Shown in pieces: positions 23,016-29,281 of a stretch of 29,281 nt of DNA. The notes under the pieces are model-generated. The model did no database searches. It saw nothing but the letters and a program-made list of their open reading frames with translations, and was not told the origin of the DNA. Position 1 is the first letter of the stretch. Each line of letters starts with the position of its first letter. The translations under genes and the position numbers were made by a program. The DNA is from Acidobacteriota bacterium (lineage in GTDB: Bacteria > Acidobacteriota > Polarisedimenticolia > Polarisedimenticolales > Polarisedimenticolaceae), in NCBI GenBank assembly GCA_011773795.1, contig WVWW01000145.1, positions 2,980 through 32,260 on the forward strand, given 5' to 3'.

Positions 23016-24281
23016 ATGGCCGTTCAGCGCATCCTGGTGGTCGATGACGAGCCCGGCGTTCGCTCGGCGCTCGAAGGCATCCTGGGTGACGAGGGTTTTC
23101 AAGTTGAAAGCGTGGAATCGGGCGAGCAGGGATTGGAGCGGTTGGCCGAGGGGGATTACGACGCCGTGCTGCTCGACGTCTGGCTGCCCGGCGCGGATGG
23201 CCTGGAGACACTGCAGCGTTTGCGCGAACGCAACCTCGATCCCGCCGTGGTCATGATCTCGGGCCACGGGACGATCGAGACCGCGGTGCGCGCCACCAAG
23301 CTCGGGGCGTTCGACTTCATCGAGAAGCCGCTGTCCCTCGAGCGCACGTTGCTGGTGCTGAGAAACGCTTTGCGACAACGCAAGCTGGAACGCATGAACC
23401 TGCGGCTACTCGAGCAGCTCTCGCGCGACACCGAGATCACGGGAACCAGCGCACACGCCCAGGAACTTCGCCGCGCCGTCGAGATGGCGGCCCAGTCGGA
23501 CGCTCCGGTGTTCCTCGTCGGCCCGCCCGGCAGCGGCCGCGAGACCGTCGCGCGCCGGATCCACGCGACCGGCAATCGGCCGGACGCGCCCTTCGTCGAG
23601 ATCCCTTGCGCCGCATTGGACGACGAACACGTCGATACGGTGCTGTTCGGCACGGGGGGCGGCCTGGGGCGGATCGATCTCGCGCGGGGCGGCTGTCTGT
23701 TCCTGCGGGAAATCGATCGCTTGACGGAGGCGACCCAGCGTCGGCTGGCCGCCGTGCTCGCGGACCGCTCTCGTCGTATGCCCGGTATTCGGGCCCTGGC
23801 ATCGGCCTCCACGGACAAGCTCGCGACGGAACTCTACCGCTTCCTCGACGGGATTCGGGTCGACGTGCCGTCGCTACGACGCCGGACGGAGGACATCCCG
23901 GCGCTCGCCGAGCGGTTCATGCACGAGGCCGCGCGGGAGTACGCCCGCGAACCGAAACGGTTGTCCGGCGACGCGCTGGAAGCCCTTACCGCCTGGGACT
24001 GGCCGGGAAACGTCCGCGAGCTGAGGAACTTGATCGACCGCCTCGTCCTGTTCGTCGAGACCGAGGAGATCCGCGCGGGCGATTTGCCCGCGACCCTGAC
24101 CGGCGGGGCGATCTCGAGCGATCTCTACGGTAGCTTCGAAAGCCTGGCCGCCGGAATCGAGGAGTTCGAGCGGTACCATCTGGCGAAGGCGCTCGAGGAG
24201 TCCGCGGGAGATGCGCAGCTGGCCGCTGCTCGTTTAGGGCTGACGACGGAGGAATTTCGTCGGCGCATCAAACCGGACTGA
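23016..24281 (+). CDS. ntrX: NtrX-like response regulator with degenerate sigma54 AAA+ domain
   Basis: This 421-residue regulator has an intact receiver domain (Asp10/Asp11, phospho-acceptor Asp54 in LLDVWLPGADG, Lys104 in EKPLS), a NtrC-type AAA+ domain (about 139-370) and a short Fis-like helix-turn-helix C-terminus (QLAAARLGLTTEEFRRRI). The AAA+ domain departs from working sigma54 activators. Walker A is GPPGSGRE (residues 169-176, Lys replaced by Arg175). The GAFTGA loop that contacts sigma54 is missing after VLFG (209-212). Walker B reads CLFLRE (Asp replaced by Arg231). The usual FRxDLYYRL arginine-finger segment is altered to LATELYRFL. The protein keeps SLRRRTEDIPALAERF and WPGNVRELRNL. 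It probably binds DNA under phosphorylation control without activating sigma54. The start is ATG 23016 after GGGAAGGA. Confidence 0.88.
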   Translation: MAVQRILVVDDEPGVRSALEGILGDEGFQVESVESGEQGLERLAEGDYDAVLLDVWLPGADGLETLQRLRERNLDPAVVMISGHGTIETAVRATKLGAFDFIEKPLSLERTLLVLRNALRQRKLERMNLRLLEQLSRDTEITGTSAHAQELRRAVEMAAQSDAPVFLVGPPGSGRETVARRIHATGNRPDAPFVEIPCAALDDEHVDTVLFGTGGGLGRIDLARGGCLFLREIDRLTEATQRRLAAVLADRSRRMPGIRALASASTDKLATELYRFLDGIRVDVPSLRRRTEDIPALAERFMHEAAREYAREPKRLSGDALEALTAWDWPGNVRELRNLIDRLVLFVETEEIRAGDLPATLTGGAISSDLYGSFESLAAGIEEFERYHLAKALEESAGDAQLAAARLGLTTEEFRRRIKPD

Positions 24282-24863
24282 CTGCAACGCGGTCGACGGT
24301 CGCCTCAGGACGTAGACCGCGACGAGGGTCGACCCCAGCGCGGTCGCCAGCAGCAGCGCCATGGCCGCAGCGAGCATCAATCCGCCGGCAATCGCCGGCG
24401 CAACGGCCGGCAGCGGTGCTTCGACCACCGACCGCAACGCCATCAGAACCATCCGGGCCAACACCAGCATGCTCCCCGCAGCGGGCTCCGTGATGTCCGC
24501 GGGAAGCGCGGGCGGGGCGGCCGCGGGGAGCTCGGCGCCCCACCCGGGACGCGTGACACCTGCCGCAGCGGTCGCCAGTGCGACCAGCCCGCCGAAGACC
24601 GCCAGGCGCAAGCCCCTGCGGTCGCGTTTTCTTCGCGAGGTGTTGGTGGGAAGCCGGCGCATTACCCGCGATGTGAAGCACTGATCGACCTCGATGTCAC
24701 GCAACTCTCCGATCGCCGCGCTCAGCCGCCGCTCGCGCGCAAGCAGGATCCCGCAGCGCGTGCAAGCCTCGGCGTGACGCATCACGCACGCCACCTCGAG
24801 CGGTTCGGCGTCGCCGTCGGCGACGCGCGGGAGCAACGGTGCGATGAGCTCGCAACGGGTCAT
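24234..24863 (-). CDS. Membrane anti-sigma factor with zf-HC2 zinc-binding domain
   Basis: This 209-residue protein has an N-terminal anti-sigma module with the His30-x3-Cys34-x2-Cys37 motif (RHAEACTRCG), the ZAS/zf-HC2 signature of ECF anti-sigma factors. A basic segment (RRKRDRRG) precedes a first membrane helix (LRLAVFGGLVALATAAAGV). A Pro/Ala-rich stretch and a long second hydrophobic segment (GGLMLAAAMALLLATALGSTLVAVYVL) follow, then a basic tail. It would bind and hold the neighbouring sigma factor at the membrane. Its start overlaps the sigma stop by 4 bp (ATGA). The 3' end overlaps the convergent ntrX-like gene by 48 bp, so the two share antisense coding sequence. Confidence 0.85.
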   Translation of the reverse strand: MTRCELIAPLLPRVADGDAEPLEVACVMRHAEACTRCGILLARERRLSAAIGELRDIEVDQCFTSRVMRRLPTNTSRRKRDRRGLRLAVFGGLVALATAAAGVTRPGWGAELPAAAPPALPADITEPAAGSMLVLARMVLMALRSVVEAPLPAVAPAIAGGLMLAAAMALLLATALGSTLVAVYVLRRPSTALQSVRFDAPTKFLRRQP

Positions 24864-25495
24864 GAAGCCGGGGCTTCTATCTCGTCGAGCGAGTGGTTGA
24901 GCGTCTGACGCAAGATCTCGCGCGCACGGAAGATGCGGTTCTTGACGGTTCCGATCGGCAAACCCGTGATCCAGGCGATTTCGTCGTAGCGGTAGTGTTC
25001 ACGATTCCTCAACAACAACAAGCGACGGTAGTCGCCCGGTAAATCATCGATCGCACGCTTTAGCCGCGCCTGCAACTCGGCGCAGGCGAGGACCTCGTCC
25101 GGGGCCGGCGTTTCGTCAGCCAGCGTTGTGTGCCGCGTCAAATCGTGGTCGGCTTCGTCCAGCGAGCACACGGGCAGCGTCTTGCGTCGCATCAGATCGA
25201 TCGCCCGGTTGGTCGCGATGCGGTAGACCCACGTCGTGAACCGGTATTTCGGATTGAAACTCGGCAAGGCCGTGTAGACCTTGAGGAACACTTCCTGGGC
25301 AAGATCGACGGCCAGTTCTCTCTGCCCCGTCTGTCTGAAGAGATGGTTCACGAGTCCGGTCTGATGACGCCGGACGAGCCGCTCGAACGCCCGCCGGTTC
25401 CCGTCGAGGACCTGACGAACGAGTTGCTCGTCGCTGACCGGTGCGGTCTCCGTCAAAGGACGTTTGATTTCGAGAGCTCTGTGGGTCTGCAACAC
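24860..25495 (-). CDS. ECF-type (RpoE-like) sigma factor
   Basis: This protein of about 211 residues has region 2 (DEQLVRQVLDGNRRAFERLVRRH, LAVDLAQEVFLKVYTALPSF, YRFTTWVYRIATNRAIDLMRR) and region 4 (LKRAIDDLPGDYRRLLLLRNRE, YDEIAWITGLPIGTVKNRIFRARE), with no sigma 1.1 or region 3. It is therefore an ECF factor that directs RNA polymerase to a stress or envelope regulon and is held by the adjacent anti-sigma. GTG 25495 is chosen because GAGGGGG lies just before it; TTG 25492 is equally served. The frame continues to GTG 25564, which would be a leaderless start for the promoter proposed at 25571-25597. It is divergent from the GGDEF-PilZ genes. Confidence 0.92.
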   Translation of the reverse strand: MLQTHRALEIKRPLTETAPVSDEQLVRQVLDGNRRAFERLVRRHQTGLVNHLFRQTGQRELAVDLAQEVFLKVYTALPSFNPKYRFTTWVYRIATNRAIDLMRRKTLPVCSLDEADHDLTRHTTLADETPAPDEVLACAELQARLKRAIDDLPGDYRRLLLLRNREHYRYDEIAWITGLPIGTVKNRIFRAREILRQTLNHSLDEIEAPAS

Positions 25496-25570
25496 GTCCC
25501 CCTCGGGGGCGAGAAGCCCCTCCCGTCGGGTCCCGAGACGAACCCCGCCTTCCTCTCTCGTCACCCGGTA

Positions 25571-25597
25571 GTACGGTCGGATTGCCGGGACGGTTTC
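25571..25597 (-). promoter_or_regulatory. Candidate autoregulated ECF promoter of the sigma/anti-sigma operon
   Basis: On the minus strand GAAACC (25597-25592) is followed after 16 bp by CGTAC (25575-25571). An AAC-type -35 plus CGT-type -10 at 16 bp is the general form of ECF-dependent promoters, and such operons are commonly autoregulated. Initiation would be at about 25564, exactly at the upstream GTG of the sigma frame, or give a leader of about 70 nt to GTG 25495. Confidence 0.35.
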
Positions 25598-25682
25598 AAG
25601 TTGATGTAAGCTCCCGGTACGTTTCGGTTTGAGGCCATGGGGCCGTGGGGTCCGGCCGGGGGCGCACTTAGGGCAGAGGATC

Positions 25683-26843
25683 GTGGCAAGCCGAATCCAT
25701 CAACCCACCCGGCAACGCCTCGTGGCGTTGCTCGCGGCAGACCATCTCGACGGCAGCGGCCTGATCCAGCGGCTGAGGCAATTGCGGCGTCTCGAGGGTG
25801 TGGCCACCTGCTCGGCCATGCTGCACTTGCTGACGCATCTCGAGCTCCCCGAGGATGAGGCGGAGCAGTTGCTCGTGGAGCTCAACAGCCATCGAAGCGA
25901 GGTGGGCGCGACGCTCGGACGAGATCCCGGCTTGCCGGTGGCCGCGGTCGACTACCTCTCGAACGTGCGTGGTCTGCTCCGAAACCCGACCATCGTGGAA
26001 CTCGACGAGCTCGAGACGACCGAACGATCGGCCGTTACCGACAGCCTAACCGGGTTGCACAACCGGCGCTACTTCGACAGCGCCCTCGACATCGAGACTC
26101 GCCGCAGCATGCGTTACGGGCTCGGACTGTCGCTGTTGCTCCTCGACCTCGACCTGTTCAAACCGATCAACGACCTCCACGGACACCGGTTAGGCGATCT
26201 GGTCCTGGCGCGGGTCGGCGGACTGTTGCGCCGCGCGGTGCGCGACGCGGATGTGGCCTGTCGCTTCGGCGGCGAGGAGTTCGCCGTGATCCTTCCCGAG
26301 ACGGGGCGCCTCGGAGCGTTCAGCCTGGGTGAGCGCGTGCGGCTGCTGGTGCAGAAAGCCTTCGAGGAACCGTTCGAGGGACTGGCGATCGAGCTCAGCG
26401 TTTCGGGCGGTGTGGCCACGTTCCCCAGGGATGGTGAGACCGCCGAGATGCTCGTCGAGCGCGCCGACCGGGCGATGTACCTGGCCAAGAAGGAGGGCCG
26501 CAATCGCATCGTGTTGTACCACTCGGAACGGCGTCGGTTCGTGCGCTTCCCCGTGCGTTCGAACGCGCGTGTCTGGCTCCGGGCCGGCGGGAGCAGCGGA
26601 ATCGAAATGCGACCGATCAACCTGTCGCGCTCCGGAGCGCTGCTCTCTACAACGGGTCCGACCCGCACCGAAGGCACGGTCGAGCTCAAACTGAGGATGC
26701 GCGAGCGCGAATGGGTCGTGTCCGGCAAAGTCGTCCGCAGCGGCCGGCGCAGCCTCGCGGTGCGCTTCGACCGGCCGCTTCCCGAGGACTGCTTCGAGGG
26801 CCACGTCCGGCGATCCGTGGCCCCACGTGCGGCCCGCTCATGA
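25683..26843 (+). CDS. GGDEF-PilZ protein, probable active diguanylate cyclase
   Basis: This 386-residue cytoplasmic protein has a helical N-terminal domain of unknown family (about 1-118), a GGDEF domain (about 120-280) and a C-terminal PilZ domain (about 285-375). The cyclase signature is intact: TDSLTGLHNRRYFDSAL, LLDLDLFKPINDLHG and GGEEF at 196-200. An inhibitory I-site RDAD (187-190) stands exactly five residues before it. The PilZ part has RRRFVRFPVR and NLSRSG, the two c-di-GMP-binding motifs. It could therefore make c-di-GMP, be feedback-inhibited by it and sense it through PilZ. GTG 25683 follows an AGAGGAT site and is preferred to ATG 25629. It overlaps its paralogue by 4 bp (ATGA). 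Confidence 0.87.
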   Translation: MASRIHQPTRQRLVALLAADHLDGSGLIQRLRQLRRLEGVATCSAMLHLLTHLELPEDEAEQLLVELNSHRSEVGATLGRDPGLPVAAVDYLSNVRGLLRNPTIVELDELETTERSAVTDSLTGLHNRRYFDSALDIETRRSMRYGLGLSLLLLDLDLFKPINDLHGHRLGDLVLARVGGLLRRAVRDADVACRFGGEEFAVILPETGRLGAFSLGERVRLLVQKAFEEPFEGLAIELSVSGGVATFPRDGETAEMLVERADRAMYLAKKEGRNRIVLYHSERRRFVRFPVRSNARVWLRAGGSSGIEMRPINLSRSGALLSTTGPTRTEGTVELKLRMREREWVVSGKVVRSGRRSLAVRFDRPLPEDCFEGHVRRSVAPRAARS

Positions 26844-28033
26844 ACGCGGAGCCCGGCGAGGTCCTCCGCGAGCAATTGCTGGCCATCCTCACCGAGGACG
26901 CCCACAACGCCAAGCGGCTGAACGAGCGTCTGGACTCACTGGCGAGCGAGACCGGTGTCGGCGCCTACGCGGCTCTGCTGTTGATCCTGACCCGCAAGAG
27001 CTTCCCCGACGACGAGGCTCAGCTCCACTGGAAACTGATTGTCGAGCGTCAAAGAGAGATGTCGGAGGCCCTGTCGCGCGAGGTCGGCGTCCGCGTGGCC
27101 GCGTTCGATTACTTCATCCATGTCAACCGTCAACTCGTTCAGCCCGCGCTGATCGACATCGAGTTGCTCGAATCCTCCGCGCAGAACGCGACGCTGGACC
27201 CGTTGACCGGGCTGGCGTCCGAGCGGACGTTTCGCAGCGCCGTTTCCAACGAGCTGCGGCGCTCGCGACGCTACGCACTGAATGCCGCCGTGGTGCTGTT
27301 CGATCTCGATGATTTCGCAGCCGTCAATGACCGGCTCGGTGCCCTGGTCGCCGATCGCATCCTGCGCGAGGCGTCGATGTTGATCAACAACAAAGTCCGC
27401 GACATCGATCTCGTCGCACGCTGCGGCAGCGACGAGTTGGTGTTGCTGTTGCCCGAGACCGACCGAAACGGAGCGCTGCTGGTCGCGGAACGCTGTCGTG
27501 CCGCAATCGAGGGGTTCTTCGCCGCGGAGGGAGCATCGCGCCCGGCGATTCATCTCACCGTTTCGGGGGGCATCGCCGCGTATCCGTCCGACGCGCAGAC
27601 GCCCGAGGATCTGTTGGCGGGCGCGGCCCGGGCCCTGTACCAGGCCAAGGCGGCGGGGAAGAACCTCGTCGAGCTGCATCAGGACGAGCGCCGCCGCTAC
27701 CTGCGATTCGACCTCGAGCCGGGGCTGTTCGAGGTCGAGGTGCTGGCGCGCGGTCGTGCCGACGCGCGTCCGTTGCTCAACCTTTCCCAGGAGGGACTCC
27801 TGTTTGCCAGCCCCGAGGCAATCGACGTCGGCGAACGGATCGAGCTGAGGCTGGCCGGCGCGGGAACCGATGAGACGGTGCTCCGCGGCAGCGTCGTTCG
27901 TCTGGAGGTGTTGCCGGAGCATGACCCGGCGGCGTCCGACCGCTTCGACATCGGAGTCGTTTTCGACGAGCAGACCGCACCGTCGCGCCGCGCACTGCTG
28001 ACCTTTCTCGAGTGTGCCCGGGCCCCGAGATGA
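26840..28033 (+). CDS. Degenerate GGDEF-PilZ paralogue, probable c-di-GMP effector
   Basis: This 397-residue protein is colinear with the preceding one: the same helical N-terminal domain (compare VAAVDYLSNVRGLL there with VAAFDYFIHVNRQL here), then GGDEF, then PilZ. The cyclase motif is GSDEL at 196-200 instead of GGEEF, and the substrate helix is LFDLDDFAAVNDRLG, so cyclase activity is doubtful. The I-site RDID (187-190) is kept at the exact spacing, and the PilZ motifs RRRYLRFDL and NLSQEG are kept. This suggests a c-di-GMP-binding effector derived by tandem duplication. The start is ATG 26840 within the stop of the upstream gene; its own stop overlaps the tsaB ATG (ATGA). The output target is unknown. 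Confidence 0.85.
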   Translation: MNAEPGEVLREQLLAILTEDAHNAKRLNERLDSLASETGVGAYAALLLILTRKSFPDDEAQLHWKLIVERQREMSEALSREVGVRVAAFDYFIHVNRQLVQPALIDIELLESSAQNATLDPLTGLASERTFRSAVSNELRRSRRYALNAAVVLFDLDDFAAVNDRLGALVADRILREASMLINNKVRDIDLVARCGSDELVLLLPETDRNGALLVAERCRAAIEGFFAAEGASRPAIHLTVSGGIAAYPSDAQTPEDLLAGAARALYQAKAAGKNLVELHQDERRRYLRFDLEPGLFEVEVLARGRADARPLLNLSQEGLLFASPEAIDVGERIELRLAGAGTDETVLRGSVVRLEVLPEHDPAASDRFDIGVVFDEQTAPSRRALLTFLECARAPR

Positions 28034-28695
28034 CGCGTGTCCTCGCGATCGACACGGCGACACCGACGGCCCACGTCGCGCTCCTCGAGGCCACCGACGC
28101 GGGGATCGACACGGTCGCGCAGACGGCCGCGGACATGAAAGGTTCTCACGCCGAGCACCTGTTCAGACTGATCGACCACGTCCTCGCCGCCGCCGGTTGG
28201 TCCAAGCAGCAGATCGACGCCTTCGCGGTCGTCCGTGGTCCCGGCTCTTTCACCGGTGTGCGCATCGCGTTGGGCACGGCTCAGGGGCTGGCGCTTGCCG
28301 CGGACCGGCCCTGTGTCGGGGTCAACACACTCGAGGCGATGGCCGAGGCATCCGGTCGCTGCCCCGGCGATCGCGTTCCGGCGCTGGGGGCGGGGAGGGG
28401 AGATCTGTATATCGCGCGGTACGACGCATCGTCCTCGCCGCCGGACCAGCGGGAGGCGCCGGGGCTGCAGCCGGCGGGTTCATTCTGGGAGGCCCCGCCG
28501 GGCTTCGTTCTCTGGGGCCCAGGCGCCGAACCGCCGCAAGATTTTCAGGCGGCGGGCGGCCGGCGGTCTGCTACGGAGACGGCTGCAGCTGCGGGAAGGA
28601 TCGCGATCCTGCGCGGCCTGGATGCGGCTCCCGAGGGCCCGGTTTCACCGCTCTACATTCGTCCGCCCGATGCCCGACTCCGATCGTCCCGCTGA
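28030..28695 (+). CDS. tsaB: tRNA N6-threonylcarbamoyladenosine biosynthesis protein TsaB
   Basis: TsaB (YeaZ) is the ASKHA-fold partner of TsaD in forming t6A37 on ANN-decoding tRNAs in the cytoplasm. The 221-residue protein begins MTRVLAIDTATPTAHVALL, continues GSHAEHLFRLIDHVLAAAGW and has the diagnostic VVRGPGSFTGVRIALGTAQGLA motif, then VGVNTLEAMAEA and GAGRGDLYIARYD. The middle-to-C-terminal part is Pro/Gly-rich and less conserved, as is usual. ATG 28030 overlaps the stop of the GGDEF-PilZ gene. rimI follows with a 26-bp overlap, a pairing common in bacteria. Confidence 0.92.
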   Translation: MTRVLAIDTATPTAHVALLEATDAGIDTVAQTAADMKGSHAEHLFRLIDHVLAAAGWSKQQIDAFAVVRGPGSFTGVRIALGTAQGLALAADRPCVGVNTLEAMAEASGRCPGDRVPALGAGRGDLYIARYDASSSPPDQREAPGLQPAGSFWEAPPGFVLWGPGAEPPQDFQAAGGRRSATETAAAAGRIAILRGLDAAPEGPVSPLYIRPPDARLRSSR

Positions 28696-29182
28696 CGACA
28701 GGCTGCGCTTCGCGCCGATGCGCCGCGCGGACATCGACGCCGTCGTGCGCATCGAAACGGAGAGCTTCCCCACGCCGTGGCACCACGGTCATTTTCTCCA
28801 CGAGCTCGATCACAACCCCTACTCCGTGAATCGCGTCCTGAGGTGTGGAGGCGCCGTAGTCGGCTATGCGTCGGTGTGGATCCTCGACGCCGAGCTCCAG
28901 GTGAACAAGATCGCCATCGATCCGGCCCATCGCCGCAAGGGTTACGGGCGCCGGCTGATGCGCCGACTCCTGACGCTGGCCGCGGAAATGCGCTGCCGCC
29001 GAGTCTCGCTCGAGGTGCGGCCGACGAATCGTGAGGCGCGAAAACTCTACCTGAAACTGGGCTTTGTCGAGGCCGGACGACGCGCCGACTACTACGGTCC
29101 GGGGGAGCCGGCGATCCTGATGCGATGGGTGTTGCCGGAGGGTGAGGGCGACGTTGTTGGTCCGGGCCGCAGCGAGGTATAG
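28670..29182 (+). CDS. rimI: Ribosomal-protein-alanine N-acetyltransferase RimI-like (GNAT)
   Basis: This 170-residue GNAT acetyltransferase has LRFAPMRRADIDAVVRIETESFPTPW at the N-terminus, the beta-4 segment ELQVNKIAIDPAHRRKGYGRRLM with the R/Q-x-x-G-x-G/A acetyl-CoA loop (RRKGYG), and VSLEVRPTNREARKLYLKLGFVEAGRRADYY, the RimI/YeaZ-associated pattern. RimI acetylates the N-terminus of ribosomal protein S18 in E. coli; other targets are possible. ATG 28670 lies inside the end of tsaB. The C-terminal ~15 residues are Gly/Glu-rich. The probable promoter of the next gene overlaps its 3' end. Confidence 0.9.
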   Translation: MPDSDRPADDRLRFAPMRRADIDAVVRIETESFPTPWHHGHFLHELDHNPYSVNRVLRCGGAVVGYASVWILDAELQVNKIAIDPAHRRKGYGRRLMRRLLTLAAEMRCRRVSLEVRPTNREARKLYLKLGFVEAGRRADYYGPGEPAILMRWVLPEGEGDVVGPGRSEV

Positions 29183-29183
29183 T
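29154..29183 (+). promoter_or_regulatory. Candidate promoter of the next gene
   Basis: TTGTTG (29154-29159) and TATAGT (29178-29183) are 18 bp apart. The -10 matches 5 of 6 consensus positions and overlaps the rimI stop codon. Initiation near 29190 gives a leader of about 58 nt with an AAGAAGGAG ribosome-binding site at 29232-29240, ahead of ATG 29248. Confidence 0.5.
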
Positions 29184-29247
29184 GGGCTCGTGTTTCGCAC
29201 GTCCTATCCCGAACACAACACGATCCTCGACAAGAAGGAGCATCCGC

Positions 29248-29281
29248 ATGGCCTCTGCTGGTGAGCGTGTAAGCCGAGAAG
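29248..29281 (+). CDS. Start of an unidentified gene, cut by the window edge
   Basis: ATG 29248 opens a frame (MASAGERVSRE) that stays open to the edge. A strong AAGGAG lies 7 nt upstream and a good promoter lies further up. Eleven residues are too few to identify the product. A competing 24-codon frame from GTG 29190 ends inside this stretch and looks incidental. Confidence 0.55.
   Translation, partial: MASAGERVSRE

Noticed and set aside
21435..23378. Long minus-strand open frame opposite ntrY
   Set aside because: It is antisense to a kinase with complete H, N and G boxes and its composition is that of a shadow frame.
1..29281. CRISPR arrays, tRNA or rRNA genes, prophage or anti-phage islands
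   Set aside because: I saw no regularly spaced repeats, cloverleaf genes, rRNA segments, phage structural genes or known defence modules; the GGDEF and MBL genes do not form a signalling-defence cassette.

Overview
The window is a GC-rich, densely coded bacterial chromosome segment. Genes often overlap by 1-4 bases (ATGA, GTGA, TTGA and TGATG junctions), and several convergent pairs are separated by 1 bp or share bases. lpxC, murB, dapF and several signal-peptide or lipoprotein genes point to a Gram-negative (diderm) heterotroph. The order lpxC-DUF4390-ntrY-ntrX, the family mix and the composition recall Acidobacteriota or former Deltaproteobacteria. That placement is an inference from memory, not a computed assignment. 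I see no rRNA, tRNA, CRISPR array or prophage.

Layout. 1-914 (-): murB, cut by the window edge. 1068-5235 (+): a four-S1-domain RNA-binding protein, an ApbE-type flavin transferase lipoprotein and an ALDH7-type aldehyde dehydrogenase. 5237-6124 (-): CDF metal exporter. 6241-8418 (+): a small hydrophobic protein and a SLC13/DASS permease with inserted RCK_C domains. 8418-9553: a compact transposable element with 27-bp perfect inverted ends and a REP-associated tyrosine (Y1/HUH) transposase, placed between the stop codons of two convergent genes. 9555-12765: DUF72 protein (-), HAD-IIA phosphatase (+), PqqB-like metallo-hydrolase (-) and a His/Arg-rich secreted protein (-). 12990-17149 (+): hslV-hslU-FN3 lipoprotein-dapF-small membrane protein, an evident operon. 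17159-19159 (-): a metallo-beta-lactamase-fold protein with a degraded metal site and a GAF-like protein. 19325-24281 (+): lpxC-DUF4390-ntrY-ntrX-like operon. 24234-25495 (-): ECF sigma factor with its zinc-binding membrane anti-sigma factor. 25683-29182 (+): two tandem GGDEF-PilZ proteins translationally coupled to tsaB and rimI. The first codons of another gene lie at the right edge.

How the genes fit together. Much of the window concerns the envelope and its control: MurB (peptidoglycan precursor), DapF (meso-diaminopimelate), LpxC (lipid A), lipoproteins, a NtrY-type membrane kinase and an ECF/anti-sigma pair. A second theme is protein and tRNA quality: HslUV protease, TsaB for t6A, RimI acetyltransferase and an S1-domain protein. 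Three regulators or enzymes look catalytically degenerate: the NtrX-like regulator (no GAFTGA loop, changed Walker residues), the second GGDEF protein (GSDEL with its I-site kept) and the second MBL protein (Zn2 ligands lost). These, the transposable element, and a recurring pattern of -10-like hexamers 5-8 nt before start codons (possible leaderless mRNAs) are the main points worth following up.
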